Positions 42,301-51,532 of a stretch of DNA of 64,000 nt are shown in pieces. The DNA is from CAWGMT01 sp963823675 (GTDB lineage: Bacteria > Planctomycetota > Planctomycetia > Isosphaerales > Isosphaeraceae). The stretch spans positions 124,001 to 188,000 of the forward strand of contig CAWGMT010000006.1 of assembly GCA_963823675.1 (NCBI GenBank), in the 5' to 3' direction. The notes under the pieces are model-generated. The model ran no database searches, had not been told where the DNA came from, and saw only the letters and a program-made list of their open reading frames with translations. A program made the position numbers and the translations under genes. Each line of letters opens with the position of its first letter. Position 1 is the first letter of the stretch.

Positions 42301-43196
42301 CCAATCCGTCGCACGAGCTCAAGCAAGTGCGATTCGGGCCGCACGAGCGGCTGCAAATCCCGACCAGGGACGGCTTCCAGCTCGAGGCCGAGCTGATTCT
42401 GCCTCCCGACCTCGACCCCAGCAAGAAATACCCGGTCTGGTTCATGACCTACGCGGGCCCGCATTTCCCGACCGTTTCCGACTCGTGGGCGGGCGGTCGC
42501 ATGCAAGACCATGCGCTGGCGAAGGAGGGCTTCGTCGTCTTCCGCATGGATCCCCGCTCCGCCAGCGGCAAGGGAGCGATCTCAGCCTGGTCAGCGTACA
42601 AGCACCTGGGCGTCCAGGAGCTCGAGGACATCAAGACGGCGATCAACTGGCTCAAGCAGAAACCCTACGTCGACGGGTCGCGAATCGGCATGAGCGGCCA
42701 CAGCTATGGCGGTTATATCACCTCGTATGCGATGACTCACTGCGACCTGTTCGCCGCGGGCATCGCCGGCGCGCCGGTAACCGACTGGCGCGACTACGAC
42801 TCGATTTACACCGAACGTTATATGGGCTTGCCCCAGGACAATCCCGAGGGTTACAACGTTTCGTCGGTCGTCAGGGCGGCCGGCAACTTGCACGGCAAGC
42901 TCCTGATCCTGCACGGAGCGATCGACGACAACGTATCGCTTCGAAACACCATGAGGTTCGTCGAGGCGCTCGAGGACGCCAACAAGGACTTCGAGATGAT
43001 GATCTATCCGTCGTCGCGCCACGGGATCTTCGGCGCGCATTACAGCCGGCTCCAGCGCGAGTTCATTCGCAGGACGCTCGGCAAACCCAGCGTCCAGAAA
43101 CCGGCCTCGGCGAGCGACCTGGTCGAAGGCTCGGGCAACGAGCCGTCAACCAGACGACGGCCAAGGCCCCAGAGGAGCGCGGCGGGCTCGAACTAA
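39360..43196 (+). CDS. Secreted double protease: M14 carboxypeptidase fused to S9 (DPP IV-like) peptidase
   Basis: A giant protein of 1278 residues. The first 18 residues are a signal peptide (FFGLIAIMLPILG). The N-terminal domain is an M14 zinc carboxypeptidase: IHAGEVCGKE with H102 and E105 as zinc ligands, R175 in LDLNRDF, H204 in IDTHTTNGSHH as the third ligand, and E291 in LSEAYAY as a catalytic candidate. From about residue 560 follows a Gly-rich linker and a beta-propeller of the DPP IV type, with the WSPDSKRLAFLEFD and YYEEIFNRRWPAFWW blocks. The alpha/beta hydrolase part has GHSYGGY (Ser1115), GAIDDNVSLRNTMRF and SSRHGIFGAHY, a complete S9 triad. ATG 39360 or GTG 39357 start after GAGGA. 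Two independent proteases in one chain would degrade peptides from the C- and N-termini. Confidence 0.9.
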   Translation: MPQFFGLIAIMLPILGQQPDKSDVLQTVAERSGYRATARYDEVAAWCREFARTTPNAALTELGRSAEGRSIPLLIVADPPVKTAAQAASSGKLVCLVIGNIHAGEVCGKEALPMLLREVFGGAHPPLLKDLILAVAPIYNTDGNERVSKTNRPGQVGPEDGMGQRANARGLDLNRDFIKLEAPETRGLVRFFNEWNPHLFIDTHTTNGSHHRYTVTYQGPMNPAGDPHVIAFMRQTFFPEVTAAFKKRTGLDSFYYGNFNRQRTQWTTVPAEGRYGTTYVGMRNRLSVLSEAYAYAPYKTRVLATRDFVHGCLEIASGHKAEIERVLNRARSPRAADAQGDAGGTADQIAIRSRVKPAAAPATILGYVEREQDGRRVRTETTKDYSLALMNEFEAAESVSRPYAYLIPAACGEAVANLERHGLDVLELREDIELDVETYRIEAIERSPRRFEGHHAAELKVTPRRESRMVPAGTWMVRPTGPLGNLAVCLLEPRSEDGLATWNFFDPQLKVGGDFPVIRLAHSAPFATTQAENLALAHEPPRPIAAEGGGGGRRGRGGFFGGFGGALRWLDGKSWLQMRDGRLYKVEAATGRSSPFVDAKVLAEGLSRVPSLDKQTAQSIASRNSFDMSPDHRGFLFEHGQDFYYAKFDGSTAVRLTNRPGREQWPKLSPDGKAVAFVRDYDLYVVNIAGRTELRLTTGGRDDLRHAQADWVYYEEIFNRRWPAFWWSPDSKRLAFLEFDSSAEPLHTVLDDSVTPRRVEQTRYPRSGEPNPKVRLGLVASSGGNVQWADLADYSPESFLISEVGWFDGSAAYCYVQNRTQTWLDLVKVTPGDDKALTKRLFRDSTKAWIESPGPLHVLDDKSFLWLSERDGWKHLYHYNADGSLKARLTSGPWEIRALENVDSKTGRIYFSAMRDNPVAPNLYRVQPGGPIERLTQGGGSHAVTMSPDASLFLSSWSDIHTPNRLRLYGAEGHLVRTIDSNPSHELKQVRFGPHERLQIPTRDGFQLEAELILPPDLDPSKKYPVWFMTYAGPHFPTVSDSWAGGRMQDHALAKEGFVVFRMDPRSASGKGAISAWSAYKHLGVQELEDIKTAINWLKQKPYVDGSRIGMSGHSYGGYITSYAMTHCDLFAAGIAGAPVTDWRDYDSIYTERYMGLPQDNPEGYNVSSVVRAAGNLHGKLLILHGAIDDNVSLRNTMRFVEALEDANKDFEMMIYPSSRHGIFGAHYSRLQREFIRRTLGKPSVQKPASASDLVEGSGNEPSTRRRPRPQRSAAGSN

Positions 43197-43198
43197 AT

Positions 43199-43302
43199 GG
43201 GGTTTCGCGATCCTGGCAGGGCGAGGCTCCGTCCGAGCCACGCAAACAACCGGCTCACACGGAGGTTCGCCCTCGCCGAATCGTGCAAGGCCATTTAGAG
43301 CG
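43199..43302 (-). repeat. 100-bp dispersed palindromic repeat, copy R4 (inverted)
   Basis: Read on the minus strand it starts CTTGCACGATTCGGCGAGGG and ends AGGATCGCGAAACCCCATTT, with the same arms as R1 to R3. It lies between the protease fusion gene and the convergent HAD phosphatase gene, a position suited to terminate or stabilise both transcripts. Confidence 0.7.
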
Positions 43303-43331
43303 CGGCCAGCGCTCGCGCGACCAGCCGGGGT

Positions 43332-43982
43332 TTACAGGCCGAGGTGCCGGAGCAGCCCTTCGACGGGCTCGAGTCCGGAGATGTAGGTTGCATGCCCCAC
43401 CCAATCTCCGAAGGAACGACGATGACCGACGGCGATGACCGAGACGCCGGCGCCGCGGGCGGACGCCAGTCCCGAGGGCGAATCCTCGAACGCCACTGCG
43501 TCTCGGGGGGCGATCCTTAGTTGCCGCAGTGCCAGGAGGTAGGCTTCGGGGTCAGGCTTGACCGCCTTCACGTCCTCTTTACCGACGATCGTCTCGAAGG
43601 CGCCGGTCAGTTTCGCGGCGCCCAGGACAGCCTCGATGTTCTCGCGCCAGGTGCCGGAGACGACCGCCAGGCGGACCCGTCCCTGGAGCTCCCGCACCAG
43701 TTCGACGACGCCCGGATAAACGCGGGGCGAATCCGCCAGCATGCGGATCGTAAGCGCTTGTTTGCGACGGACCCATTCTTCGACGTTGACGACCGGGACG
43801 CCGCGGCTGGCGAAGAGGTCCTTGATGAACTCGCGGTCGTCGATCTCCGCCGAAACTGCCGCCACGAGATCGGGCACCTGCCAGCCTAGGGCCGAAAGCG
43901 TCCGCTGCCAGGCCGCGACGTGCAGGTTTTCGGTTTCGGCGATCACGCCATCGAAGTCAAGGAGGATGGCTTTGGGCGCCAT
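43332..43982 (-). CDS. HAD-superfamily phosphatase, beta-phosphoglucomutase-like
   Basis: A 216-residue HAD hydrolase with motif I LLDFDGVIAETE, motif II VVSGTW, motif III Lys in VKAVKPDPEAY and motif IV VAFEDSPSGLASARGAG. The cap is of the helical type used by beta-phosphoglucomutase and related sugar phosphatases. ATG 43982 starts four residues before motif I; no good ribosome binding site is seen there, and an upstream ATG at 44039 would add 19 residues without a better site. Likely a sugar-phosphate phosphatase; substrate unknown. Confidence 0.85.
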   Translation of the reverse strand: MAPKAILLDFDGVIAETENLHVAAWQRTLSALGWQVPDLVAAVSAEIDDREFIKDLFASRGVPVVNVEEWVRRKQALTIRMLADSPRVYPGVVELVRELQGRVRLAVVSGTWRENIEAVLGAAKLTGAFETIVGKEDVKAVKPDPEAYLLALRQLRIAPRDAVAFEDSPSGLASARGAGVSVIAVGHRRSFGDWVGHATYISGLEPVEGLLRHLGL

Positions 43983-44039
43983 GGGTTTTGGTACATCAAA
44001 TGATCCACTGCTCAAATGCGACTTTTTGACGTGCGTCAT

Positions 44040-44241
44040 TATCGGAAATCGGTGGAATACCGTCAAATCATTGACAACACCATCCCCGGGGCGCTATGTT
44101 GCGGTCCTGGGCGTCGTCTCGACTCGCATTCGTCATTTTATCGGCATGCAGGTACGCTCCGGAGCCACGGGTGCTCGCGCGAAGACGCCCGCGAAGAGCG
44201 GCTTGGTTGAACTCGGACGAAGTTGATTGGGAGAACGCATC
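44040..44241. other. Divergent intergenic region
   Basis: Nothing clear is seen apart from the ribosome binding site GGGAG at 44229-44233 before the isomerase gene. No gene and no strong promoter. Confidence 0.3.
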
Positions 44242-45246
44242 ATGTCACGACCGGTCACGCTGTTTACCGGCCAGTGGGCCGACCTGACGCTGGAAGTCAT
44301 CTGCGAGAAGGCGAGCAAGTGGGGCTACGACGGCATCGAGCTCCCGTGCTGGGGCGATCATTTCAACGTGCAAAAGGCGCTGAGCGATCCGGCATACTGT
44401 AAGGGCCGGCATCAGCTCCTTGCCAAGTATGGCCTGAAGTGCTGGGCTATCTCGAATCACCTGGTCGGCCAGTTGGTTCTCGACCACAACGATGCTCGAA
44501 CCGACGATTGGGTGCCGGCTTCCGCACGCGGCGACGCCAAGAAGAAAACGGAGTGGGCGATCCAGGAGATGAAAGACACTGCCCGGGCCGCGCAGCGGTT
44601 GGGGGTCAAGGTGGTCAACGGCTTCACCGGATCGTCGATCTGGCACTTGCTCTACTCGTTCCCACCGGTTTCCGACGCCATGATCGACGATGGGTTTGCG
44701 CTCTTCGCCGACCGCTGGAACCCGATCCTCGACGTTTTCAAGGAGTGCGGGGTGAAGTTCGGCCTCGAAGTTCACCCCACCGAGATCGCCTTCGACATCC
44801 ACACGGCCGAGCGCGCCTTGAAGGCGGTGAAACATCGCCCCGAGTTCGGCTTCAACTTCGACCCCAGCCACCTCCACTGGCAGATGGTAGACCCGGTCGA
44901 GTTTATCCGGGCATTTCCCGATCGGATCTATCACGTCCACGTCAAGGATGCGGCGCGCACTCTCGATGGGCGATCGGGCATTCTGAGCTCTCATTTGAAC
45001 TTCGGCGACCCCCGGCGCGGCTGGGACTTTCGCTCGCCCGGCCGCGGCCAGGTCAATTTTGAGGAAATCGCGCGAGCCCTGAATCACACAGGCTATGACG
45101 GACCGCTTTCGGTCGAATGGGAAGATTGCGGCATGGATCGGGAGTACGGAGCGGCCGAGGCGGCGCGTTTCGTCAAGGATCGAATGGGCTTCAAGTCAGC
45201 CGGCAGGCTGTTCGACGCGGCCTTCTCCGAAGGCAACTCCAAGTGA
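44242..45246 (+). CDS. Sugar phosphate isomerase/epimerase (AP-endonuclease 2-like TIM barrel)
   Basis: A 334-residue enzyme of the xylose isomerase-like TIM-barrel superfamily. Recognisable blocks are WGYDGIELPCWGDHFN, LKCWAISNHLVGQLV, VKVVNGFTGSSIWHLLYSFP, GLEVHPTEIAFD, NFDPSHLHWQMVDP and IYHVHVKDAART, then YDGPLSVEWEDCGMDREYG. His and acidic residues in these blocks form the metal site expected for 3-keto-sugar or inosose epimerases. Planctomycetes carry many copies of this family for carbohydrate metabolism. ATG 44242 follows GGGAG at 44229. Confidence 0.88.
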   Translation: MSRPVTLFTGQWADLTLEVICEKASKWGYDGIELPCWGDHFNVQKALSDPAYCKGRHQLLAKYGLKCWAISNHLVGQLVLDHNDARTDDWVPASARGDAKKKTEWAIQEMKDTARAAQRLGVKVVNGFTGSSIWHLLYSFPPVSDAMIDDGFALFADRWNPILDVFKECGVKFGLEVHPTEIAFDIHTAERALKAVKHRPEFGFNFDPSHLHWQMVDPVEFIRAFPDRIYHVHVKDAARTLDGRSGILSSHLNFGDPRRGWDFRSPGRGQVNFEEIARALNHTGYDGPLSVEWEDCGMDREYGAAEAARFVKDRMGFKSAGRLFDAAFSEGNSK

Positions 45247-45440
45247 TGGGTTGCCGCTTGCGGGCCGTCCTTGAGGACACGCCCAGAGCGTTCAGCCCGC
45301 CCGACGGCCTGTCCTGGCTCCCGTTCCAGCCTCTCGTCATGTTAAACTGAATAGACTGACAAGGGCACTGACGGCCAGGGCGCCCGCCGGTGCAAACTCG
45401 CTGGCGAGCGGCATCGTCGTTTTCCCAAGGGAATTTCAAC

Positions 45441-45626
45441 ATGAGCGGCCCAATCGTCCGCAAGTACGGCTTCCCGAATTTTGACAAGATCTTCGGCGAG
45501 CGTCCCCTTCAGCACGGAGCCGACGAGTCGGAGCCGACCGAAGGCCAGACCGACCTGACGGGCAGCAACAAACAGAAGACCCCGGCACCGACTGAAAAGA
45601 AGGCTTCGCAAGTCCAGAAAAAATAG
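45441..45626 (+). CDS. Conserved small protein (MSGPIVRKYGFPNFDKIFGE type)
   Basis: A 61-residue protein. The first 25 residues (MSGPIVRKYGFPNFDKIFGE then RPLQHGAD) are of a type I know from other planctomycetes as a short protein without assigned function. The rest is rich in Lys, Pro and Thr and probably disordered. The ATG at 45441 has AAGGGA upstream. The stop is two bases from the stop of the convergent nuclease gene. Confidence 0.65.
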   Translation: MSGPIVRKYGFPNFDKIFGERPLQHGADESEPTEGQTDLTGSNKQKTPAPTEKKASQVQKK

Positions 45627-45628
45627 GC

Positions 45629-46555
45629 TTACTTAAGGATCTCATTGAGCAAGGAGGCCAGGCGCACCCCAGCCCGGGCGAGCCGTTCGACGGCCCGGGG
45701 CAAGTTCGCTCGCTCATACTCGCGGCTCAGGGAGTCACCTGATCGCAAGGTCAAATGTGTGCCGGGGTCTTGGTATGCGCGGCGTCCCACCTCCAAGCTC
45801 TCATCCGCCCAGTCTTCGATGCGACCTTTGAGCCAGTCGCGTGACGCCGGCTGATTGGCGAGCTCGGACAGCTCGTGCCAGAGTTCGTTCTCGTTGCGAT
45901 AGCGGCTTCTGAGCAAGCCCGAGTCCCAAACCTGGTGAAGATTCGTGGGGTCGAACCGGCCGTAGCGAACCTGGAGGTTATTGCCTCCTCGATCACCCCG
46001 ATCGGCCACGTGCAACGGCTGGTGCAAATCCTGGATCAGGTGAATGAAGAAGCGCAGGGCCGTACGGCGGCGCGGTTTGGCGGTGTGCCGCTCGCTTAAG
46101 ATCGCGCGGAATTCCGCGATCTTGGAGACGACGCATCCTTGAGGGCGGCAGTCGCGCGAAGTGTAATGGGGAGACGAGATGTGCACGTTCACATAATGCC
46201 AGGCTGCGCTACCGGAGATCTCACGACTGTTTTCGTCGGCCCAGGTCAACGCGTCGGCCAACGTTTCCCCAGGTTCGAGCAGGTCGCGAATGACGGCACG
46301 GGCCTGCGGCGAGAGAAGCGACTCGGTGAGCTTGGCCGAAGCGCGATGCCCGACACGGCCCCACGCCAGAGCAGGACCAGCCCAAGCAGCGAGGAGCAGC
46401 GCCGCAAGCAGCGCCGCAAGCGGCGCCGCGCTCGCGGGGGTTCTTGCCCGCAAGCGTCCTGGGTTCCGGATCGCGTTCTTGGAGAAAGTATTGGAGAAAG
46501 TAGGACAGGCAGGTCGTAAGACATCGAGCGTTCTAGGACTGCGGCAATTGAACAT
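45629..46555 (-). CDS. Secreted S1/P1-type nuclease
   Basis: A zinc-dependent single-strand nuclease or 3'-nucleotidase of the S1/P1 fold. The signal peptide is long (about 65 residues including an N-terminal extension) and ends AGPALA, so that the mature protein starts with Trp in WGRVGHR, as the family needs Trp1 as a zinc ligand. Further metal ligands are His in GHR, Asp in TWAD, His in AWHYVNVH, and HLIQDLHQPLHVADRGDRGG with Asp and His, then DPTNLHQVWDSGLL. The family's full set is visible. ATG 46555 is preceded by GGGAG. It likely recovers phosphate or nucleosides from extracellular nucleic acid. Confidence 0.88.
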   Translation of the reverse strand: MFNCRSPRTLDVLRPACPTFSNTFSKNAIRNPGRLRARTPASAAPLAALLAALLLAAWAGPALAWGRVGHRASAKLTESLLSPQARAVIRDLLEPGETLADALTWADENSREISGSAAWHYVNVHISSPHYTSRDCRPQGCVVSKIAEFRAILSERHTAKPRRRTALRFFIHLIQDLHQPLHVADRGDRGGNNLQVRYGRFDPTNLHQVWDSGLLRSRYRNENELWHELSELANQPASRDWLKGRIEDWADESLEVGRRAYQDPGTHLTLRSGDSLSREYERANLPRAVERLARAGVRLASLLNEILK

Positions 46556-46776
46556 GCAGATGGCTCCCGGTTCGACTCAGAGATTCAGGTGTTCTAACGT
46601 TCCACTCAAGGGACTATCCGTGAGGATTGGCCCGTTCGATTCAAGCCGCAAAGCCTTGCCGGAGTCGAATCTTCGACTGCCCGCGCAAAGCTCGCATCAG
46701 CCGTAGACGGGGCGCGCGGGCTTTTGCTAGTGTGGCACTTTGGGCCCAAAACACGGAATTTTTCGCAGAAAGGTCC

Positions 46777-49020
46777 ATGATGGCGTCGGTCGACCCCTAC
46801 TCGCCTTGCCCTTGCGGAAGCGGGCAGAAGTTCAAGTGGTGCTGCCAGAAGGTCGAGGCTTACACCGAACGCGCCCAGCGCCTCGTGGACACCGGCCAGT
46901 ACCAGATGGCCCTCAAGCCGCTCGATGAGGGACTGGCCAAGGTTCCCGACAACGTCTGGCTTCTGACTCGCAAGGCCTTGATCCATCTCCATCTCAACCA
47001 GGTCGAAGCCGGACGGCAAGCATTGAGGATTCTGCTTGAGAAACATCCGGGGCACTTGGGCGGCTCGATCATGATGACGCGGCTGGTGCTGGAGACGGAC
47101 GGAGCGACGGCGGGTGCCGCCCAGTTTCAGCAGACGCTGTCGAGCTGCGGGCCCGAATCGCGCGCTCAGCTCGCCCCGCTCGCGAGTTTCGCGGGGATGG
47201 TCCTGACTCAATCGGGTTTTCCGGCCGCGGGCATCAAGCATATCGAACTGGGCGGTCAGTTGAGCGGCGAAGCGACCGACAAGATCGCTTCGAGCCTGCG
47301 CATGGTTGTTTCCAGCCCGAGCGTCTCGATCTGGGAGAAGAACCCTTACCAGCTCTGGGCCCCGCCCGAAAACGTCTCGGATCAGTTTCGCGAGTCGTTC
47401 GAGCAGGCCTTGGAGTGGTCCGACCAGGGACTGTGGTCGGCGGCCGCGTCGGGATTTGAATTACTTTCGGGGGGATCTTATGCCGGCGCGGTCGCGGACC
47501 GGAACCGTGGCATCTGCTGCCTGTGGCTGGCGGATCACGTCGCGGCGGCGGCCGCTCTGAGACGGTATATCGCGCGCAACAAGCCGACTCCCGACGCGAT
47601 CGATCTCGAATGTCTCTGCCAGATCATCGAACCCGTCCTGCGCAGGACCTCATCGAGTTTGTGCACCTGAGCTGGCCGATCCGCAACCGAGACGCCCTGC
47701 TCACGGCGCTGCGTGGCGACAAGCATTTCGAGGAGGGCCCCAATCGCCACCTGATCATCGACGATCCCGACTCACCCGAGGCTGTGCGGTTCTTCTTGCT
47801 CGATCGCCCTCGGATCACGGCCAGGGCGGGTCTGACCCGGCAGGACATTCCGAACGTAGAGGCCGAAGTACTGGTTTCCAAGGATACGGTCGTTCTCGAA
47901 GGCTTCGACGACGGACGACTCGATCGTCTCGTCGATCGCTTCACCTCACGGGCGGTCCCGAACGTTCCCCCGGCGCATCCCCGGACCAACGTGATCGGCC
48001 ACGAGTCCCGGCAGCAGCTCGCGCTCTTCTGGCGGTCGCAGATTCCCACTGGTCTCCCGAAGCAAGAGTCGGAACGACTGGCTCGCGAGCAGGCCGCCTT
48101 CGTCATCCGCGAGGTCTGGCCCAGGACGGTCCACCCCGCACTCAAGCGGCGCACACCGCTTGAGGCCGCCAAGGCCGGAGATTCGGAGACGGCGCTCCGC
48201 GCGGCCGTTCGGGTCATCGAGCTTGCCGACACTCACCGCTTGGACGCGGCCCAGTGGAATCAGCTTCGTGAAAAGCTCAAGCTTCGGCCCGAGCCCATGA
48301 TCGACCCCGACCGGACCGACGTCGACCAGGTTCACCTCGCGCGGTCGTCCTTGATCCCGCTGTCGCGACTTGAAGACGAGGAGTTGCTAGCGCTCTACCA
48401 ACGGTGCCGCAATTGGCACGTTCGCGGGGAGATGAATCGGGTTGCGCGGTTCTTGATCGCGGAACGTCCCTCGGTCCTGGAGAGGATCAACGTCGCGGCG
48501 ACCGCGATTTATGGCGATCTTGCGCTCGAGGCAGCGGCGGGGGCCGACCGGGCGGAGGCCGAAAGCTGGCTGGCGCGGTCGAGAATCCGACCGGCCGGAA
48601 CAGAAGGCGGGCCGCGCACTCGCCTGGGAGATGCTGGGCTTGCACCTCCAGATCATTTTCGACGAGCCAGACGTCTGGGTTCCTGTCCTCGCCCTCATCC
48701 TCGAGAAAGTGCGCGGCAGCAAGGAAGCGACGAACGTCGTGATCCTGCGGTTGATCGAGCTGGGCCTGATCAAACCCGTACCCGACCCGTACCACGCGGA
48801 TCAGATGGCTCTGGACACGCGCGTGCTGGAGTATTACCTCAGTCGTCATGGACCCCGGGTCACAACGGCGACGGGAGAACTGGGCGTCGCCGCGAGCCGC
48901 GGCTCGATCTGGACCCCGGGAGCCGCTGCCGCGGGCGGCGGCGGCGCGATTTGGACGCCGGGTTCCACGTCGCCGCCTCCGCCTGGCGGAAAAGGCGCGC
49001 TCTTCGTTCCCGGGCAATGA
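46777..49020 (+). CDS. SEC-C motif protein with TPR-like region, two frameshifts
   Basis: The protein begins with a SEC-C zinc motif (YSPCPCGSGQKFKWCCQK), which binds zinc and is found in SecA and many regulators. Helical repeats follow (RAQRLVDTGQYQMALKPLDE, LVLETDGATAGAAQFQ, FPAAGIKHIELGG). At about 47640 one G appears to be missing, and the next frame continues with DLIEFVHLSWPIRNRDALL. At about 48575 two bases seem lost, and the third frame continues with RPEQKAGRALAWEMLGLHLQ. It ends with a low-complexity tail with two (I)WTPG units (GSIWTPG, GAIWTPG) and LFVPGQ at 49020. Reconstructed length is about 750 residues. ATG 46777 or 46780 follows AAAGG. I know no function for this protein. 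Confidence 0.7.
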
Positions 49021-49218
49021 GCGATCCCGACGGTCTTGTAGTCAACACTTACCCGGCCATCCACCCGGAGGTCGGAGGTGCGCTCGATCCCCGAGCTTTC
49101 CGCATTGCTTCGCTTGACAGGAAAAGGACTTCGAAGTTGTAATGGAAGATGCGGCAAGGGTTCTCGATTAAAGTGAGCCCGCAACCGAAGCGAGTTTGCG
49201 CCCCGTGGAGACCACATC

Positions 49219-49239
49219 GTCCGTTCATGCGGACTTTTT
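49219..49239 (+). terminator. Candidate intrinsic terminator after the SEC-C gene
   Basis: GTCCG (49219-49223), loop TTCATG, CGGAC (49230-49234), then five T. The stem is short (5 bp) but GC-rich with an immediate T run. Confidence 0.4.
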
Positions 49240-49392
49240 AATTGGTTGGTGAGCGGCCCGAAGGCTCTGGACTTGTTCGGCTGTCCCCCCATCTTTGACT
49301 TGACGCGTTGACAATTTGGTCGAGCCCTCGCAAAGAACTGGTGAGGATTCCTTTTCGCTGCGCAGGAGATCGTCTGAGATGGGCCGGTGTTC

Positions 49393-49424
49393 CGGGGCCG
49401 AGCCCCGACGGGGCTTTTTCCCCG
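49393..49424 (+). promoter_or_regulatory. Overlapping hairpins in the prkA leader, possible attenuator
   Basis: Three mutually exclusive hairpins overlap: CGGGGC-CGA-GCCCCG (49393-49407), AGCCCC-GAC-GGGGCT followed by TTTT (49401-49419), and CGGGG-CTTTTT-CCCCG (49409-49424). The second is a proper intrinsic terminator, the first would prevent it and the third also competes with it. The group sits 47 bases before the prkA ATG. Confidence 0.5.
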
Positions 49425-49470
49425 AACGCCAAGGAGCCAGCGAGGGCCGCCTTCAGGAGGGAATAATCTG

Positions 49471-51532
49471 ATGTCCACCGGATCGGATCTGATCAACCTC
49501 ATATCCAGTCGCCAGAACCTGGACGACTACCAAAAGAAGCACTGGACCGGCTTGTTCGCCGAGTATCTGGACGCCGTGCCGCGCCGATCCGAGCATTACC
49601 CGCACCGCCTACCAGCGGCTCTATGACATGATCGTCGGCCACGGGACCGAGGAGATCATCGTCAACAAGGATAAGGTCGTCCGCTACAAGTTCTTCGATG
49701 ACCCCGAAAACGGCGGTCAGGATGCCATATTCGGCCTGGAACGGACCCTGACGACTTTCGTCAACATTCTGAAGAGCGCCGCCAACGGCTATGGAACCGA
49801 GCGCCGCGTGCTGCTTCTGCACGGGCCGGTCGGGAGTTCCAAGAGCACGCTGGCCCGGCTGCTCAAGAAAGGGATCGAACGGTATTCACGCACCGATCAA
49901 GGCAAGCTGTTCTCGTACGGCTGGAAGGAATCGGGACCGGACGGACCGGAGTCGATCGCCGAGTGCCCGATGAATGAGGACCCGCTGCATCTGATCCCTC
50001 AGGAGCACCGCGAAGCGGTGACGGCGGCCTTGAACGGCGGCCGCGCCCCGACCGAGTTCTTCGTGACGATCGACGGCGACCTCTGCCCATTCTGCCGCCA
50101 GATGTTCAACGAGCGGATGGAGCTTTATGGGGGTGATTGGGCGCGGGTCGTCGACGATGTGCGCGTCCGGCGCCTGATTCTTTCGGAACAGGATCGCATC
50201 GGCATCGGCACGTTCCAGCCCAAGGACGAGAAGAACCAGGACGCCACCGAGCTGACCGGCGACATCAACTATCGCAAGATCGCGGAATATGGCACCGAAA
50301 GCGACCCGCGCGCTTTCAACTTCGACGGCGAATTCAATATCGCCAATCGCGGCCTCATCGAATTCATCGAGGTCCTCAAGCTGGACGTTGCCTTCCTCTA
50401 CGACTTGCTGGGCGCCAGTCAAGAGCACAAGATCAAGCCCAAGAAATTCGCGCAGACCGACATCGACGAGGTGATCATCGGCCATACCAACGAGCCCGAG
50501 TACAAGAAGCTTCAATCCAACGAATTCATGGAAGCCTTGCGCGATCGGACCGTGAAGATCGACGTGCCGTATGTGACGCGGCTCAACGACGAAGTGAAGA
50601 TCTACGAAAAGGACTACAACAGCCGCAAGGTGCGGGGCAAACGGCTGGCCCCGCACACTCTCGAGGTTGCCGCCATGTGGGCCGTGCTCACCCGGCTGGA
50701 GGAACCCAAGAACGCCGGCTTGACCTTGATGCAGAAACTCAAGCTTTATAACGGTAAGACGCTGCCGGGGTTCACCGAAGACAACATCAAGGAGCTGCGC
50801 GAAGAGGCCGAGCGCGAGGGCATGCACGGCATTTCCCCCCGCTACGTTCAGGATAAGATCTCCAACGCCCTGGTTGCCCATCCCAACGAGCGCTCGATCA
50901 ACCCCTTCATGGTGCTCAATGAGCTCGAAGCCGGGTTGAAGCACCACTCACTCATCAACAGCGAGGAGACTCGCAAGCATTATCGCCATCTCCTGGCGCT
51001 GGTGAAGGAAGAGTACGAGGACATCGTGAAAAACGAAGTGCAACGCGCCATCGCCGCCGACGAAGACGCCCTGACGCGTCTCTGCGGCAACTACATCGAC
51101 AACGTCAAGGCGTATACGCAGCGCGAGAAGGTCAAGAACAAGTACACCGGCCAGACCGAGGAACCCGACGAGCGGCTGATGCGCTCGATCGAGGAGAAGA
51201 TCGATATCCCCGAGAGCCGGAAGGACGACTTCCGCCGCGAAATCATGAATTACATCGGCGCGCTGTCTCTCGACGGCAAGAGATTCGACTTCCGCACCAA
51301 CGAACGGCTCCAGAAAGCCCTCGAGCTCAAGCTCTTCCAGGACCAGAAAGACACCATCAAGCTGACCAGCTTGGTTTCGAGCGTCGTGGACAAGGACACT
51401 CAAGAAAAAATCGACATCGTCAAGTCGCGCTTGATCCGCAACTACGGCTACGACGAGGATTCGGCGACCGACGTGTTGAATTACGTCGCCAGCATCTTCG
51501 CTCGTGGCGACGTCAAGCGCGGCAGCCATTAA
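49471..51532 (+). CDS. prkA: PrkA/YeaG-family serine protein kinase, frameshifted near the N-terminus
   Basis: PrkA is an AAA-type protein with Ser kinase activity linked to stress response and sporulation-like programmes. From ATG 49471 (AGGAGG at 49455) the product begins LINLISSRQNLDDYQKKHW and reaches YLDAV. At about 49580 one extra C (or two lost bases) shifts the frame. The rest continues as RADPSITRTAYQRLYDMIV, HGPVGSSKSTLARLLKKG (Walker A) and FFVTIDGDLCPFCRQMF, up to the C-terminal PrkA domain ending at 51532. Reconstructed length is about 687 residues, normal for the family. It is followed by yeaH and, after an insertion, by spoVR, the standard partners. Confidence 0.9.

Noticed and set aside
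40611..42512. 633-codon open frame opposite the protease fusion gene
   Set aside because: No domain, low-complexity composition, and the plus strand is a well-supported M14-S9 protein.
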